From contig NZ_JAMXQU010000002.1 of assembly GCF_024054035.1 (NCBI RefSeq), positions 463,203 to 527,202 of the forward strand: a stretch of 64,000 nt of DNA, written 5' to 3'. A program made the position numbers and the translations under genes. The DNA is from Asaia lannensis NBRC 102526. Lineage in GTDB: Bacteria; Pseudomonadota; Alphaproteobacteria; Acetobacterales; Acetobacteraceae. Below are positions 56,892-64,000 of the stretch, one piece after another; within the stretch, counting starts at the first letter, position 1, and each line of letters opens with the position of its first letter. The notes beneath the pieces were generated by a model, which was not told where the DNA came from, did not search any database, and saw only the letters and a program-made list of their open reading frames with translations.

Positions 56892-58025
56892 ATGACTCCG
56901 AAAATCGTCCGCTATCTTGCCGAGCAGCAGCCGGCAACCCCCTGTCTCGTTGTCGATGTCGACCATGTCGAGGCGCGCTATCATGCCCTGCGTGATGCCC
57001 TGCCGCTGGCGCAGATCTATTATGCCGTGAAGGCCAATCCGGCCGCCCCGATTCTGGAGCGTCTGGTTCGTCTGGGCTCATCTTTCGACGCAGCCTCGAT
57101 CGGTGAAATCCACCAGTGCCTTGCCGCCGGTGCGCAGGCCAGCCAGATCTCGTTCGGCAACACCGTCAAGAAGGTATCGTCCATTCGCGAGGCATTCGGT
57201 CTTGGCGTGGATCTGTTCGTGTTCGACAGCGAGGAAGAACTCGACAAGCTGGCCGAGCATGCCCCCGGTGCGCGCGTTTTCTGCCGTCTTGCGGTTGAGA
57301 ACGAAGGTGCCGACTGGCCCCTGTCACGCAAGTTCGGCACCACGGTCAATCATGCGAAGGACCTGCTGCTGAAATCGGTGGAGCTGGGTCTGGAGCCTTA
57401 CGGCCTGTCCTTCCATGTGGGCAGCCAGCAGACCAGCACCACGGCTTATGAGGCCGCCATTGCCAAGGTCGCGATGCTGTTCACCGATCTCTCGGAAGCG
57501 GGCATCGACCTCAAGATGGTCAATCTCGGCGGTGGTTTTCCCGTGCGTTATCGCGACGACATTCCCGAGATCGAACAGTTCGGTCTGGCCATCGGTCGCG
57601 CCATGACCGAGCATTTCGGCAACGCGCTGCCGCAGATGCTGATCGAACCGGGCCGTTTCATGGTGGCAGAAGCCGGCGTGGTCTCGACCGAGGTCATGCT
57701 GGTCAGCCGCCGTGGCGGCAAGGAAAGCGATCCGCGCTGGGTCTATCTCGATATCGGTCGTTTCGGCGGTCTTGCCGAGACCGAAGGCGAGGCAATCCGC
57801 TATCGCTTCCGCACACCTCATGACGGATTGCCGACCGGCGAGACGGTTGTGGCGGGCCCGAGCTGCGACGGCGTGGACATCATGTACGAGAAAAACCGCG
57901 TGCAGCTGCCTCATGCCCTTACCTCGGGTGACCGCATCGAGCTTCTGACCACAGGGGCTTATGTCACCACCTATTGCTCGACCGGCTTCAATGGCTTTGC
58001 CCCCCTAAGCGAACATTACATCTGA
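56892..58025 (+). CDS. Ornithine decarboxylase, fold-type III (lysine/ornithine class)
   Basis: PLP enzyme making putrescine from ornithine, possibly also cadaverine from lysine. The 377-residue protein has PLP lysine K47 in YYAVKANP and HVGSQQ. It also has the phosphate-binding Gly loop VNLGGGFPV, the EPGRFMVAEAG motif and the intersubunit catalytic Cys (about residue 325) in AGPSCDGVD. This is the eukaryotic-like family also common in alphaproteobacteria. The specificity helix contains RWVYLDIGRFGG; ornithine is favoured but lysine is not excluded. It is monocistronic, with two hairpins downstream. Confidence 0.92.
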   Translation: MTPKIVRYLAEQQPATPCLVVDVDHVEARYHALRDALPLAQIYYAVKANPAAPILERLVRLGSSFDAASIGEIHQCLAAGAQASQISFGNTVKKVSSIREAFGLGVDLFVFDSEEELDKLAEHAPGARVFCRLAVENEGADWPLSRKFGTTVNHAKDLLLKSVELGLEPYGLSFHVGSQQTSTTAYEAAIAKVAMLFTDLSEAGIDLKMVNLGGGFPVRYRDDIPEIEQFGLAIGRAMTEHFGNALPQMLIEPGRFMVAEAGVVSTEVMLVSRRGGKESDPRWVYLDIGRFGGLAETEGEAIRYRFRTPHDGLPTGETVVAGPSCDGVDIMYEKNRVQLPHALTSGDRIELLTTGAYVTTYCSTGFNGFAPLSEHYI

Positions 58026-58056
58026 GAACCGAGCGGCCTGTAAAAGGGCCGTTCTC
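58024..58056 (+). terminator. First hairpin after ornithine decarboxylase
   Basis: Arms GAGAAC/GTTCTC with an inner GGCC/GGCC helix; the left arm overlaps the stop codon. There is no T-tract, so this is more likely a 3'-end protecting structure than the main terminator. Confidence 0.45.
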
Positions 58057-58076
58057 TCCCGAGACAAGCGAACGGC

Positions 58077-58122
58077 ACAATGCCTTCCAGCGGAAACATC
58101 CGCAGGAAGGCATTGTCGTTTT
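58077..58122 (+). terminator. Main terminator after ornithine decarboxylase
   Basis: Perfect 12-bp outer stem ACAATGCCTTCC / GGAAGGCATTGT and inner GCGGA/TCCGC helix with AACA loop, followed by CGTTTTC. The remaining gap to 58339 shows no gene. Confidence 0.7.
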
Positions 58123-58339
58123 CAGGCGGCGTGGTTTCGCATCACCGGCATAGGTATTTGTGCCCCGCCTCCAGCATGCGTCGTCCTTCTTGCACGGGGA
58201 CGCAGGGCGCGGGTCCCTACCACACGCCGTGATGCGCGACCCGATCGCGAAACAGACCAGCATTTTGACAGAACAGCATTTTGCGACGCCTTCACGATGC
58301 TCTAGCTTGCCTGTCCCTGTGCTGCTGGAGGCTTTCCCC

Positions 58340-59449
58340 ATGAAAAGACGTCATTTCTTTCTCTCAGGCCTCGCCACGACCGCCTTTTTCGCGCGTCCTC
58401 GTCGTCCTGCGCATGCTGCTGCGCAGGGACATGTCGGCCCAACCGATACACTGATGGATGTCGCCGGCTTGCAGGTCGGTCATGCACAGGACAGCATCCG
58501 GCGCACGGGCGTTACGGTTATTCTGCCTGACAGCCCTGCCACAGCTTCGGTCGATGTGCGCGGCGGTGGGCCGGGAACGCGTGAAACGGACGCTCTCAAT
58601 GGATGGAACCTCGTCCATCGCATCGATGCGCTAACTCTCTCGGGCGGTTCGGTTTACGGTCTGGCCGCGGCCGATGGCGTGGCGGCCTTGCTGGGCGCAA
58701 AGGGGCGGGGCTTTGCCATGCGCAAGGTCGCGGGCGTTCCACCTTCGCCCATCGTTCCATCGGCCATTCTCTACGATCTCGATAATGGCGGCGACAAGAA
58801 CTGGGGCGAGACACCTCCCTATCGTGCGCTTGGAATGCAGGCCGTTCGTTCGGCATCGCACAGCTGTGCGCTCGGCACGGTGGGCGCCGGTTATGGCGCC
58901 ATGGCAGGCAGCCTCAAAGGCGGCATAGGTTCTGCTTCGTGGGTGACACCGCAGGGCTATACGATTGGCGCCCTTGTCGCGACGAACAGTCTTGGCACGG
59001 TGACATTGCCGCACCAGAGGCGCTTCTGGGCCGCGCCCTTCGAACAGGGCAAGGAGTTCGGCGGCCTTGGTATCTCGACAGAAACCGTTCCCCCTGATGA
59101 CTGGACAGGCACGAAGCTCGATCCCGCCCCACGTGCAAACACCACGCTCGCCTGTATTGCGCTCGATATTGCGCTCGAGCAGGAAGAGCTGAAGCGGATT
59201 GCCATGATGGCGCAGGATGGACTGGCGCGCGCCATTCATCCAGTTCACTCGCCTTTCGACGGCGATACGATTTTCGCCATTTCGACGGCACAGAAAACGG
59301 CCCCTCAGGAGGGGCGCGCCCTGCTGGTCACCCATCTGGGCAGCATTGCCGCCGATGTGCTGTCCCGCGCCGTTGCGCGTGGCGTCTATCTGGCGAGCCT
59401 GCCGCCGGGCATGAACGTGCCGCTCTGGTCCACCCTGCCGCGCGACTGA
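58340..59449 (+). CDS. P1 family peptidase (DmpA/BapA-like aminopeptidase), Tat-exported
   Basis: A self-processing N-terminal nucleophile hydrolase of 369 residues. The leader MKRRHFFLSGLATTAFF has the twin-arginine pattern RRxFF, implying folded export. The mature part has VGHAQDSIRRTGVTVILPD, ALTLSGGSVYGLAAADGV, GAGYGAMAGSLKGGIG, IGALVATNSLG and ANTTLACIALD, where the Thr is at the expected autocleavage and nucleophile position. Substrates are probably N-terminal D- or beta-amino-acid peptides. GGAG lies nine bases before ATG 58340; the frame continues upstream without homology. Confidence 0.88.
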   Translation: MKRRHFFLSGLATTAFFARPRRPAHAAAQGHVGPTDTLMDVAGLQVGHAQDSIRRTGVTVILPDSPATASVDVRGGGPGTRETDALNGWNLVHRIDALTLSGGSVYGLAAADGVAALLGAKGRGFAMRKVAGVPPSPIVPSAILYDLDNGGDKNWGETPPYRALGMQAVRSASHSCALGTVGAGYGAMAGSLKGGIGSASWVTPQGYTIGALVATNSLGTVTLPHQRRFWAAPFEQGKEFGGLGISTETVPPDDWTGTKLDPAPRANTTLACIALDIALEQEELKRIAMMAQDGLARAIHPVHSPFDGDTIFAISTAQKTAPQEGRALLVTHLGSIAADVLSRAVARGVYLASLPPGMNVPLWSTLPRD

Positions 59450-59654
59450 GAGCCGCGCAGCCGCACGCCTTCGTCGCGCGCCCGTAAGGAGCGCCCATAG
59501 AAAGTATGCCATGCAGGACACGCCGGGCTTCCATGCCGCAACGGGCGATCACTTTGCCTTCAGAGGGGTCGCAACATCTGGGCAGTTATGTTTCACTCCA
59601 TGCCCGCGATTTCTGGTGAAACCGCGTTGTTTTACTATGTCCGGAGACTAGCTC

Positions 59655-61307
59655 ATGACCAGAACGCTCTCTGTTGCGCTTTCAGGGCAGGATTTGCTCA
59701 ATCATCCCTTTCTCAACAAGGGACTGGCCTTCACGACAGAGGAGCGAGACGCATTCGAGCTGCACGGACTTCTGCCCAAGGCGGTTCAGACACTCGAACA
59801 GCAGGTCGAGGCCGCACTGAAATTCCTCGACGCCCTGCCCTCGCCTTTTGCACGCCATGTGCATCTGCGCGAATTGCAGGATACGAACGAAACGGTGTTC
59901 TACGCACTGCTGAACAGCAAGATCGAGGCCATGCTGCCTCTGGTCTATACGCCGACCGTAGGCGAGGCCTGTCAGCGCTTCTCGGAAATCTGGCGTCGTC
60001 CGCGCGGTCTATTCCTGAGCTATCCCGAACGCGAGTCGATGGAGGATGTTCTCTCAAACCCGGCCTATGACGATGTGCGCGTGATTGTAGTGACCGATGG
60101 CGAGCGTATTCTGGGCCTTGGCGATCAGGGTGCAGGCGGTATGGGTATCCCCATCGGCAAGCTCTCGCTCTATACCACCTGCGCAGGCATCTCACCCGAC
60201 CAGACCCTGCCTATCGTGCTCGATACCGGAACCAATAATCAGGATCTGCTGCAGAACCCGGCCTATATCGGCTGGCGTCATGAGCGCGTACGCGGCGCGG
60301 AATACGATGCGTTCATCGAGCGTTTCGTCACCGCAGTCCAGACACGCTGGCCGCATGTGGTCCTGCACTGGGAAGATTTCAGCGGCGCGAATGCAGCCCC
60401 CATTCTCGAGCGCTATCGCGACCGCCTGTGCACATTCAATGACGACATCCAGGGCACAGCCGCCGTCACCACAGCGGCCATTCTGAGCGCCAATGCCGCG
60501 CATGACGGCAAACTCAAGGACGAGACCATCATCATGCTGGGCGCGGGCTCGGCCGGTGTGGGTATTGCCAAACTGCTGCTTCAGGTCATGCTCGATGAAG
60601 GCGCAAGCGAAGATGAAGCGCTTTCCCGCTTCTACATGCTCGATCAGCACGGTCTGCTGCTGGCAGGACGTGAGGGCATGAGCGAGGGGCAAGCCCTTTT
60701 CGCCCGCAAGGACTGGAAAGACCGCCCCACCGATTTCGAAAGCGTGGTCAGCGCAAGCAAGGCCAGCATCCTGATTGGCGTTTCCGGCGTAAAGGGCCTG
60801 TTCACGGAAAGCATCGTGCGTCAGATGGCCAAGAACTGTCCGCGTCCGATCATCTTTCCGCTTTCCAACCCCACCTCGCATTCCGAAGCGACACCGGAAG
60901 ATATCATGACCTGGTCGGATGAGCGCGCGCTGGTCAGCACGGGCAGCCCCTTCCCGCCGCTCGATCTGCATGGTCGCACCCATCGTGTGGACCAGACCAA
61001 TAACGCCTATATCTTCCCTGGTCTCGGGCTCAGTCTGCTTGCCACCGGTGCTACGCGCGTCACGGATTCCATGTTCATGGCGGCGGCACGCGGGCTGGCC
61101 TCTCTGTCGCCCCTGCTCAGCAACCCGGAGGGCAATCTTCTGCCGCCGGTCACGCAATTGCGAAAGGTTGCGCTCGCCGTGGCCGAAGCGGCGGCCAGAC
61201 AGGCACGCGAAGATGGCGTATGTGATGCGTTCAGCGACGATGAGCTGCATGACCGCATCCAGTCCATCGTCTGGACGCCCGATTACTGCACCTATGAGAA
61301 GATCTGA
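59655..61307 (+). CDS. maeA: NAD-dependent malic enzyme
   Basis: Oxidative decarboxylation of malate to pyruvate. The 550-residue protein is the long-form malic enzyme: N-terminal domain with [24 protein letters not shown] (catalytic Tyr), [22 protein letters not shown] and the metal-binding [32 protein letters not shown]. The NAD domain has [16 protein letters not shown]-binding loop features fit NAD preference. It is separated from the fumarase gene by a single base after its TGA, so the pair forms a fumarate-malate-pyruvate route on one transcript. Confidence 0.95.
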   Translation: MTRTLSVALSGQDLLNHPFLNKGLAFTTEERDAFELHGLLPKAVQTLEQQVEAALKFLDALPSPFARHVHLRELQDTNETVFYALLNSKIEAMLPLVYTPTVGEACQRFSEIWRRPRGLFLSYPERESMEDVLSNPAYDDVRVIVVTDGERILGLGDQGAGGMGIPIGKLSLYTTCAGISPDQTLPIVLDTGTNNQDLLQNPAYIGWRHERVRGAEYDAFIERFVTAVQTRWPHVVLHWEDFSGANAAPILERYRDRLCTFNDDIQGTAAVTTAAILSANAAHDGKLKDETIIMLGAGSAGVGIAKLLLQVMLDEGASEDEALSRFYMLDQHGLLLAGREGMSEGQALFARKDWKDRPTDFESVVSASKASILIGVSGVKGLFTESIVRQMAKNCPRPIIFPLSNPTSHSEATPEDIMTWSDERALVSTGSPFPPLDLHGRTHRVDQTNNAYIFPGLGLSLLATGATRVTDSMFMAAARGLASLSPLLSNPEGNLLPPVTQLRKVALAVAEAAARQAREDGVCDAFSDDELHDRIQSIVWTPDYCTYEKI

Positions 61308-61308
61308 C

Positions 61309-62712
61309 ATGAGCGATACACGGATCGAGAGCGACGGCCTCGGCGAAATCGAAATTCAGGCCGACAAGCTCTGGGGCGCGCAAACGCAGCGCTCGCTTCA
61401 TTATTTCGGCATCGGCCGCGAGCTGATGCCGCGCGAGATGATCGAGGCCTATGCCATCGTCAAGCGCGCCTGCGCGCATGCCAACCACCAGAGCGGCCGT
61501 CTGGGTGAGACGCAGTACAAGCTGATCACCACAGTCTGCGATGAAATCCTGGCCGGTCAGCACGCCGATATGTTCCCGCTTCATGTCTGGATGACCGGCT
61601 CGGGCACGCAGTTCAACATGAACGTCAACGAGGTCATCTCGAACCGCGCCTGCCAGCTGTCCGGCGAGCCTCTGGGCAGCAAGCGCCCGGTTCACCCCAA
61701 TGACCACGTCAACATGTCGCAGTCTTCCAACGACAATTTCCCGACTGCCATGCATGTGGCGGTCGTGCTGAACAGTCGTCGCAGATTGATCCCGGCCCTG
61801 ACCCGTCTCGCCGAAGCCATCGAGGCCAAGGCTGAGGAATGGAAAGACATCGTCAAGATCGGCCGCACCCATATGCAGGATGCCGTGCCGGTCACGCTGG
61901 GTCAGGAATTCCACGGCTATGCCGGGATGCTGCGCGAGAACATCGCCCGTATTCAGGAAGCCGAGAAGGGTCTCTACCCCCTCGCCCTTGGCGGCACCGC
62001 GCTTGGCACCGGCATCAATACCGATGCCCCCTTTGCCGGTCGCGCCTGCGCCGAAATCGCCCGCCTGAGCGACGCGGCCTTCATCAGCGGCGAAAACAAA
62101 TTCGCCTTGCAGGGCGCGCATGATGCGCTCGTGCATTTCTCGGGCGCGCTGCGCACCACGGCAGGCGCGCTTTACAAAATCGCGAACGATATCCGCCTGC
62201 TCTCCTGCGGCCCTCGTGCCGGCTTTGCCGAGCTGCATCTGCCTGAAAACGAGCCTGGCTCGTCCATCATGCCCGGCAAGGTCAACCCTACCCAGGCCGA
62301 AGCGCTGGCCATGCTGGCCGTGCAGGTGATGGCCAATGACGTGGCCGTAGGTTTCGGGGGCGCCGGTGGCCTGCTGGAAATGAACGTCTACAAACCGCTC
62401 ATCATCCAGAACATCATGCAGAGCATCACCCTGCTGCATGATGGCAGCGAGAACTTCCGCACCTTCCTGATTGAAGGCACCAAGCCAAACCTCGCCCGCA
62501 TCGAACGCTATGTGGCAGAGTCCGTCATGCTGGTGACGGCCCTCGCTCCCACTATCGGCTACGACACGGCCTCAAAAGTCGCGCATTACGCCATGGACCA
62601 CGACTGCACGCTGAAAGAGGCCGCCTTGGCCCTGAACGCGGTGAGCGAAGCCGATTTCGACCGACTGGTCGACCCGCGCACCATGCTGGCACCAAATTTG
62701 AAGGGGAAGTAA
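61309..62712 (+). CDS. fumC: Class II fumarate hydratase
   Basis: Iron-independent, oxygen-stable fumarase of the TCA cycle. The 467-residue homotetrameric enzyme has [55 protein letters not shown], the active-site [19 protein letters not shown] and the superfamily signature [16 protein letters not shown] 61309 follows the malic enzyme stop by one base. Being a FumC type, it needs no iron-sulfur cluster. Downstream are two GC-rich hairpins. Confidence 0.97.
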   Translation: MSDTRIESDGLGEIEIQADKLWGAQTQRSLHYFGIGRELMPREMIEAYAIVKRACAHANHQSGRLGETQYKLITTVCDEILAGQHADMFPLHVWMTGSGTQFNMNVNEVISNRACQLSGEPLGSKRPVHPNDHVNMSQSSNDNFPTAMHVAVVLNSRRRLIPALTRLAEAIEAKAEEWKDIVKIGRTHMQDAVPVTLGQEFHGYAGMLRENIARIQEAEKGLYPLALGGTALGTGINTDAPFAGRACAEIARLSDAAFISGENKFALQGAHDALVHFSGALRTTAGALYKIANDIRLLSCGPRAGFAELHLPENEPGSSIMPGKVNPTQAEALAMLAVQVMANDVAVGFGGAGGLLEMNVYKPLIIQNIMQSITLLHDGSENFRTFLIEGTKPNLARIERYVAESVMLVTALAPTIGYDTASKVAHYAMDHDCTLKEAALALNAVSEADFDRLVDPRTMLAPNLKGK

Positions 62713-62718
62713 GGGAAA

Positions 62719-62761
62719 GCGGGGCTCTGCCCCGCCCCCGGAAAGGGGCAGAAGCCCCTTT
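62719..62761 (+). terminator. Double hairpin after fumC
   Basis: GCGGGGC-TCT-GCCCCGC (62719-62735) is followed by GGGGC-AGAA-GCCCC and TTT (62745-62761). The second is a plausible intrinsic terminator. It marks the boundary between the GC-rich core and the AT-rich terminal island. Confidence 0.65.
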
Positions 62762-62914
62762 CGTCCCAACTGGTGAGCAAAGATGCACTGTCTCAGTCGT
62801 TTAAATAAAATAACTGATATAGATCATCGCGAACGTTGCACTTGCCAAATAAGTATTCGATTATATCATGTACCCGAAGAAAACTATAAAGATATAATTA
62901 TCATGAGATAGCTA

Positions 62915-63911
62915 TTGGGCATTTTCAAAACCTACTGACAACGGCAGAGGGAGGCGAGAGGAGATGTCCCGGACGTATACTCTTATGACAATTTTCCAAA
63001 TTCTCTACGCGAACAGATTGTTCAGATTGCCTCGGATGGGTTTGACGCATACGCCAGCGATAGAATGGAGTACCGTGCACATCGATTAAAATTCCACAAT
63101 ATCTGCGAAGGTATTGTAAAGGTTTTGCGGCGTGAGTTTGGCGAGTTTCGACTGCCGCCCAACTTGGGTTTTAATGATCCGTCAAACGAACTATTTTATT
63201 TCATAAAACATGAAAAAAAATATTGATAAAATTTTAAGTGCCATCGAGATAGTTTGTCAAACTTTAGAAGAAAAAAAGACAACACATCTTGAGACCAAGA
63301 CCAAGACCAAGACCAAGACCAAGACCAAGACCAAGACCAAGACCAAGACCAAGACCAAGACCAAGACGCGCATCGAGGACGCAATCGAGGAAATCAACGC
63401 TCGAATGAAAATGGCCGGGCTAGGATACGAGCATAATGGAGAGATAATACGGATTGAGTCCGAGTTGATACATGCTGAAGCCGTCAAACCTGCGCTGGAG
63501 CTTCTGCGAGAAAAACGATACGCGGGCCCTGAGCAAGAATTTAGAACTGCTTATGACCATTATCGTAAATGAAAAAACAACGAAGCAATTACCGAAGCCG
63601 CAAAAGCATTCGAGAGCACGATGAAAGTCATTCTTGACAAGCGCGGATGGAACCACAACACTAACGACACTGCAAGCAAACTTATTTCCGCTTTATATAG
63701 CTATAATTTAATTCATGAATATTGGCAAAATAATTTGACAGGACTTCGTACATTGCTGGAAAGCGCCATTCCAACGCCACGCAACAAGAGCAGTGCTCAC
63801 GGACAGGGCGTCAACCTAACCCTTGTACCGGATCATATCGCTGGCTACGTCTTACACATGACTGCTTCGACTATTGTATTTCTGGTGAAAGCAGAGCGCG
63901 CTCTTCCTTAG
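62915..63911 (+). pseudogene. Decayed STM4504/CBY_0614-like gene
   Basis: Starting from TTG 62915 (MGIFKTY), the conceptual protein contains VPDVYSYDNFPNSLREQIVQIASDG, then RIEDAIEEINARMKMAGLGYEH, GEIIRIESELIHAEAVKPALELL, AKAFESTMKVILDKRGW, TLLESAIPTPRNKSSAHGQG and HMTASTIVFLVKAERAL. This order matches proteins I recall as the STM4504/CBY_0614 family (AbiJ-like/HEPN neighbourhood, possible phage defence). Three lesions break it: TGA at 62936, an A8 tract at 63213-63220 that shifts frame (one A fewer restores it), and TGA at 63570. Its stop codon is formed at the junction with an IS end. The area is AT-rich and foreign. The longest intact pieces are 63210-63572 and 63621-63911. Confidence 0.6.
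63294..63365 (+). repeat. 12-copy hexanucleotide tandem repeat (ACCAAG)
   Basis: Twelve perfect, contiguous copies of ACCAAG, 72 bp, inside the decayed gene. They encode Thr-Lys twelve times between two segments conserved in relatives. The repeat unit is a multiple of three, so copy-number change alters length and not frame. Confidence 0.97.
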
Positions 63912-64000
63912 AGCCTGTTTGGAAACTCACGGATGGGCATTTCTGCGGGTGAGATTGGCGCCCATGGCGACGAGGATCATGGCTTGTGAGACGTCGATAC
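63911..64000 (-). mobile_element. Insertion sequence, partial (left end and 3' end of transposase)
   Basis: The end GAGCCTGTTTGGAAAC at 63911-63926 looks like an IS terminal inverted repeat. On the minus strand, a frame open at the window edge ends with TGA at 63927-63929, and its last residues read DVSQAMILVAMGANLTRRNAHP. This C-terminus is typical of IS5-type transposases of acetic acid bacteria (recalled, not searched). The rest of the element lies beyond the window. Its first base completes the TAG stop of the neighbouring decayed gene. Confidence 0.7.

Noticed and set aside
63294..63365. Hexamer array considered as a CRISPR or origin iteron
   Set aside because: The unit is six bases with no spacers, and the array lies in a coding frame that continues on both sides.
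62936..63572. UGA recoding (selenocysteine or tryptophan) to explain the two TGA codons in the decayed gene
   Set aside because: Many intact genes in the window end with TGA, no SECIS-like hairpin is obvious after either codon, and a separate frameshift is also present.

Overview
The window is a GC-rich chromosomal segment from an alphaproteobacterium, most likely an acetic acid bacterium (Acetobacteraceae). This rests on the order rimP-nusA-ylxR-infB-rbfA-truB-rpsO-pnp, the aroQ-accB-accC order, a DksA with a single zinc-ligand cysteine, a DUF1489 protein, and the pairing of malic enzyme with class II fumarase. The genus cannot be fixed from sequence alone. Most of the window is dense core genome. 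Foreign or decaying DNA is confined to about 9.37-10.8 kb and 62.8-64 kb, with gene-poor stretches near the left end and at 40.5-41.0 kb.

Layout. 0-2.4 kb: tail of an unknown protein, about 1 kb without a credible gene, tRNA-Thr(GGT) and dksA. 2.4-6.8 kb (minus): two tandem cysteine desulfurases, an adrenodoxin-type ferredoxin, mnmA and a glutathione transferase, apparently a sulfur-trafficking and tRNA-thiolation operon. 7.2-9.3 kb (plus): a hydrolase and tyrS. 9.37-10.8 kb (minus): small unknown genes and a broken hydrolase-fold gene, partly AT-rich. 11.0-13.3 kb (plus): a membrane protein with a DesK/DesR-like two-component pair. 13.3-18.4 kb (minus): rsmB, rpe, heparinase II/III-like protein, glycosyltransferase. 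18.4-24.1 kb (plus): yggS, kup, hemW, nucleoside hydrolase, DUF1489. 24.0-27.5 kb (minus): FUSC transporter and a flavin oxidoreductase.

27.6-37.4 kb (minus) is the classic transcription-translation cluster from rimP to pnp, with ATGA overlaps at ylxR-infB and infB-rbfA. 37.6-40.5 kb (plus) holds three genes: a membrane-anchored single-ring ClpB-type AAA+ ATPase between two unrecognised single-pass membrane proteins. It is the best candidate here for an undescribed system. It is followed by about 315 bp packed with perfect palindromes. 41-46 kb (minus): acnA, an amino-acid ABC ATPase and a fused binding-protein/permease. 46.1-50.9 kb (plus): ccmA, ccmB and a Tricorn-type protease. 51.2-54.1 kb (minus): NIPSNAP protein and aroQ-accB-accC. 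54.4-62.7 kb: RlpA-like protein, YihY/BrkB protein, ornithine decarboxylase with a structured leader, a Tat-exported P1 peptidase, and a malic enzyme-fumarase operon.

The right end (62.8-64 kb) is AT-rich. It carries a decayed gene resembling the STM4504/CBY_0614 family, with an early stop, an A8 frameshift and a later stop. Inside it is a 12-copy hexanucleotide repeat coding for Thr-Lys, and its 3' end is cut by the start of an insertion sequence that runs off the window.
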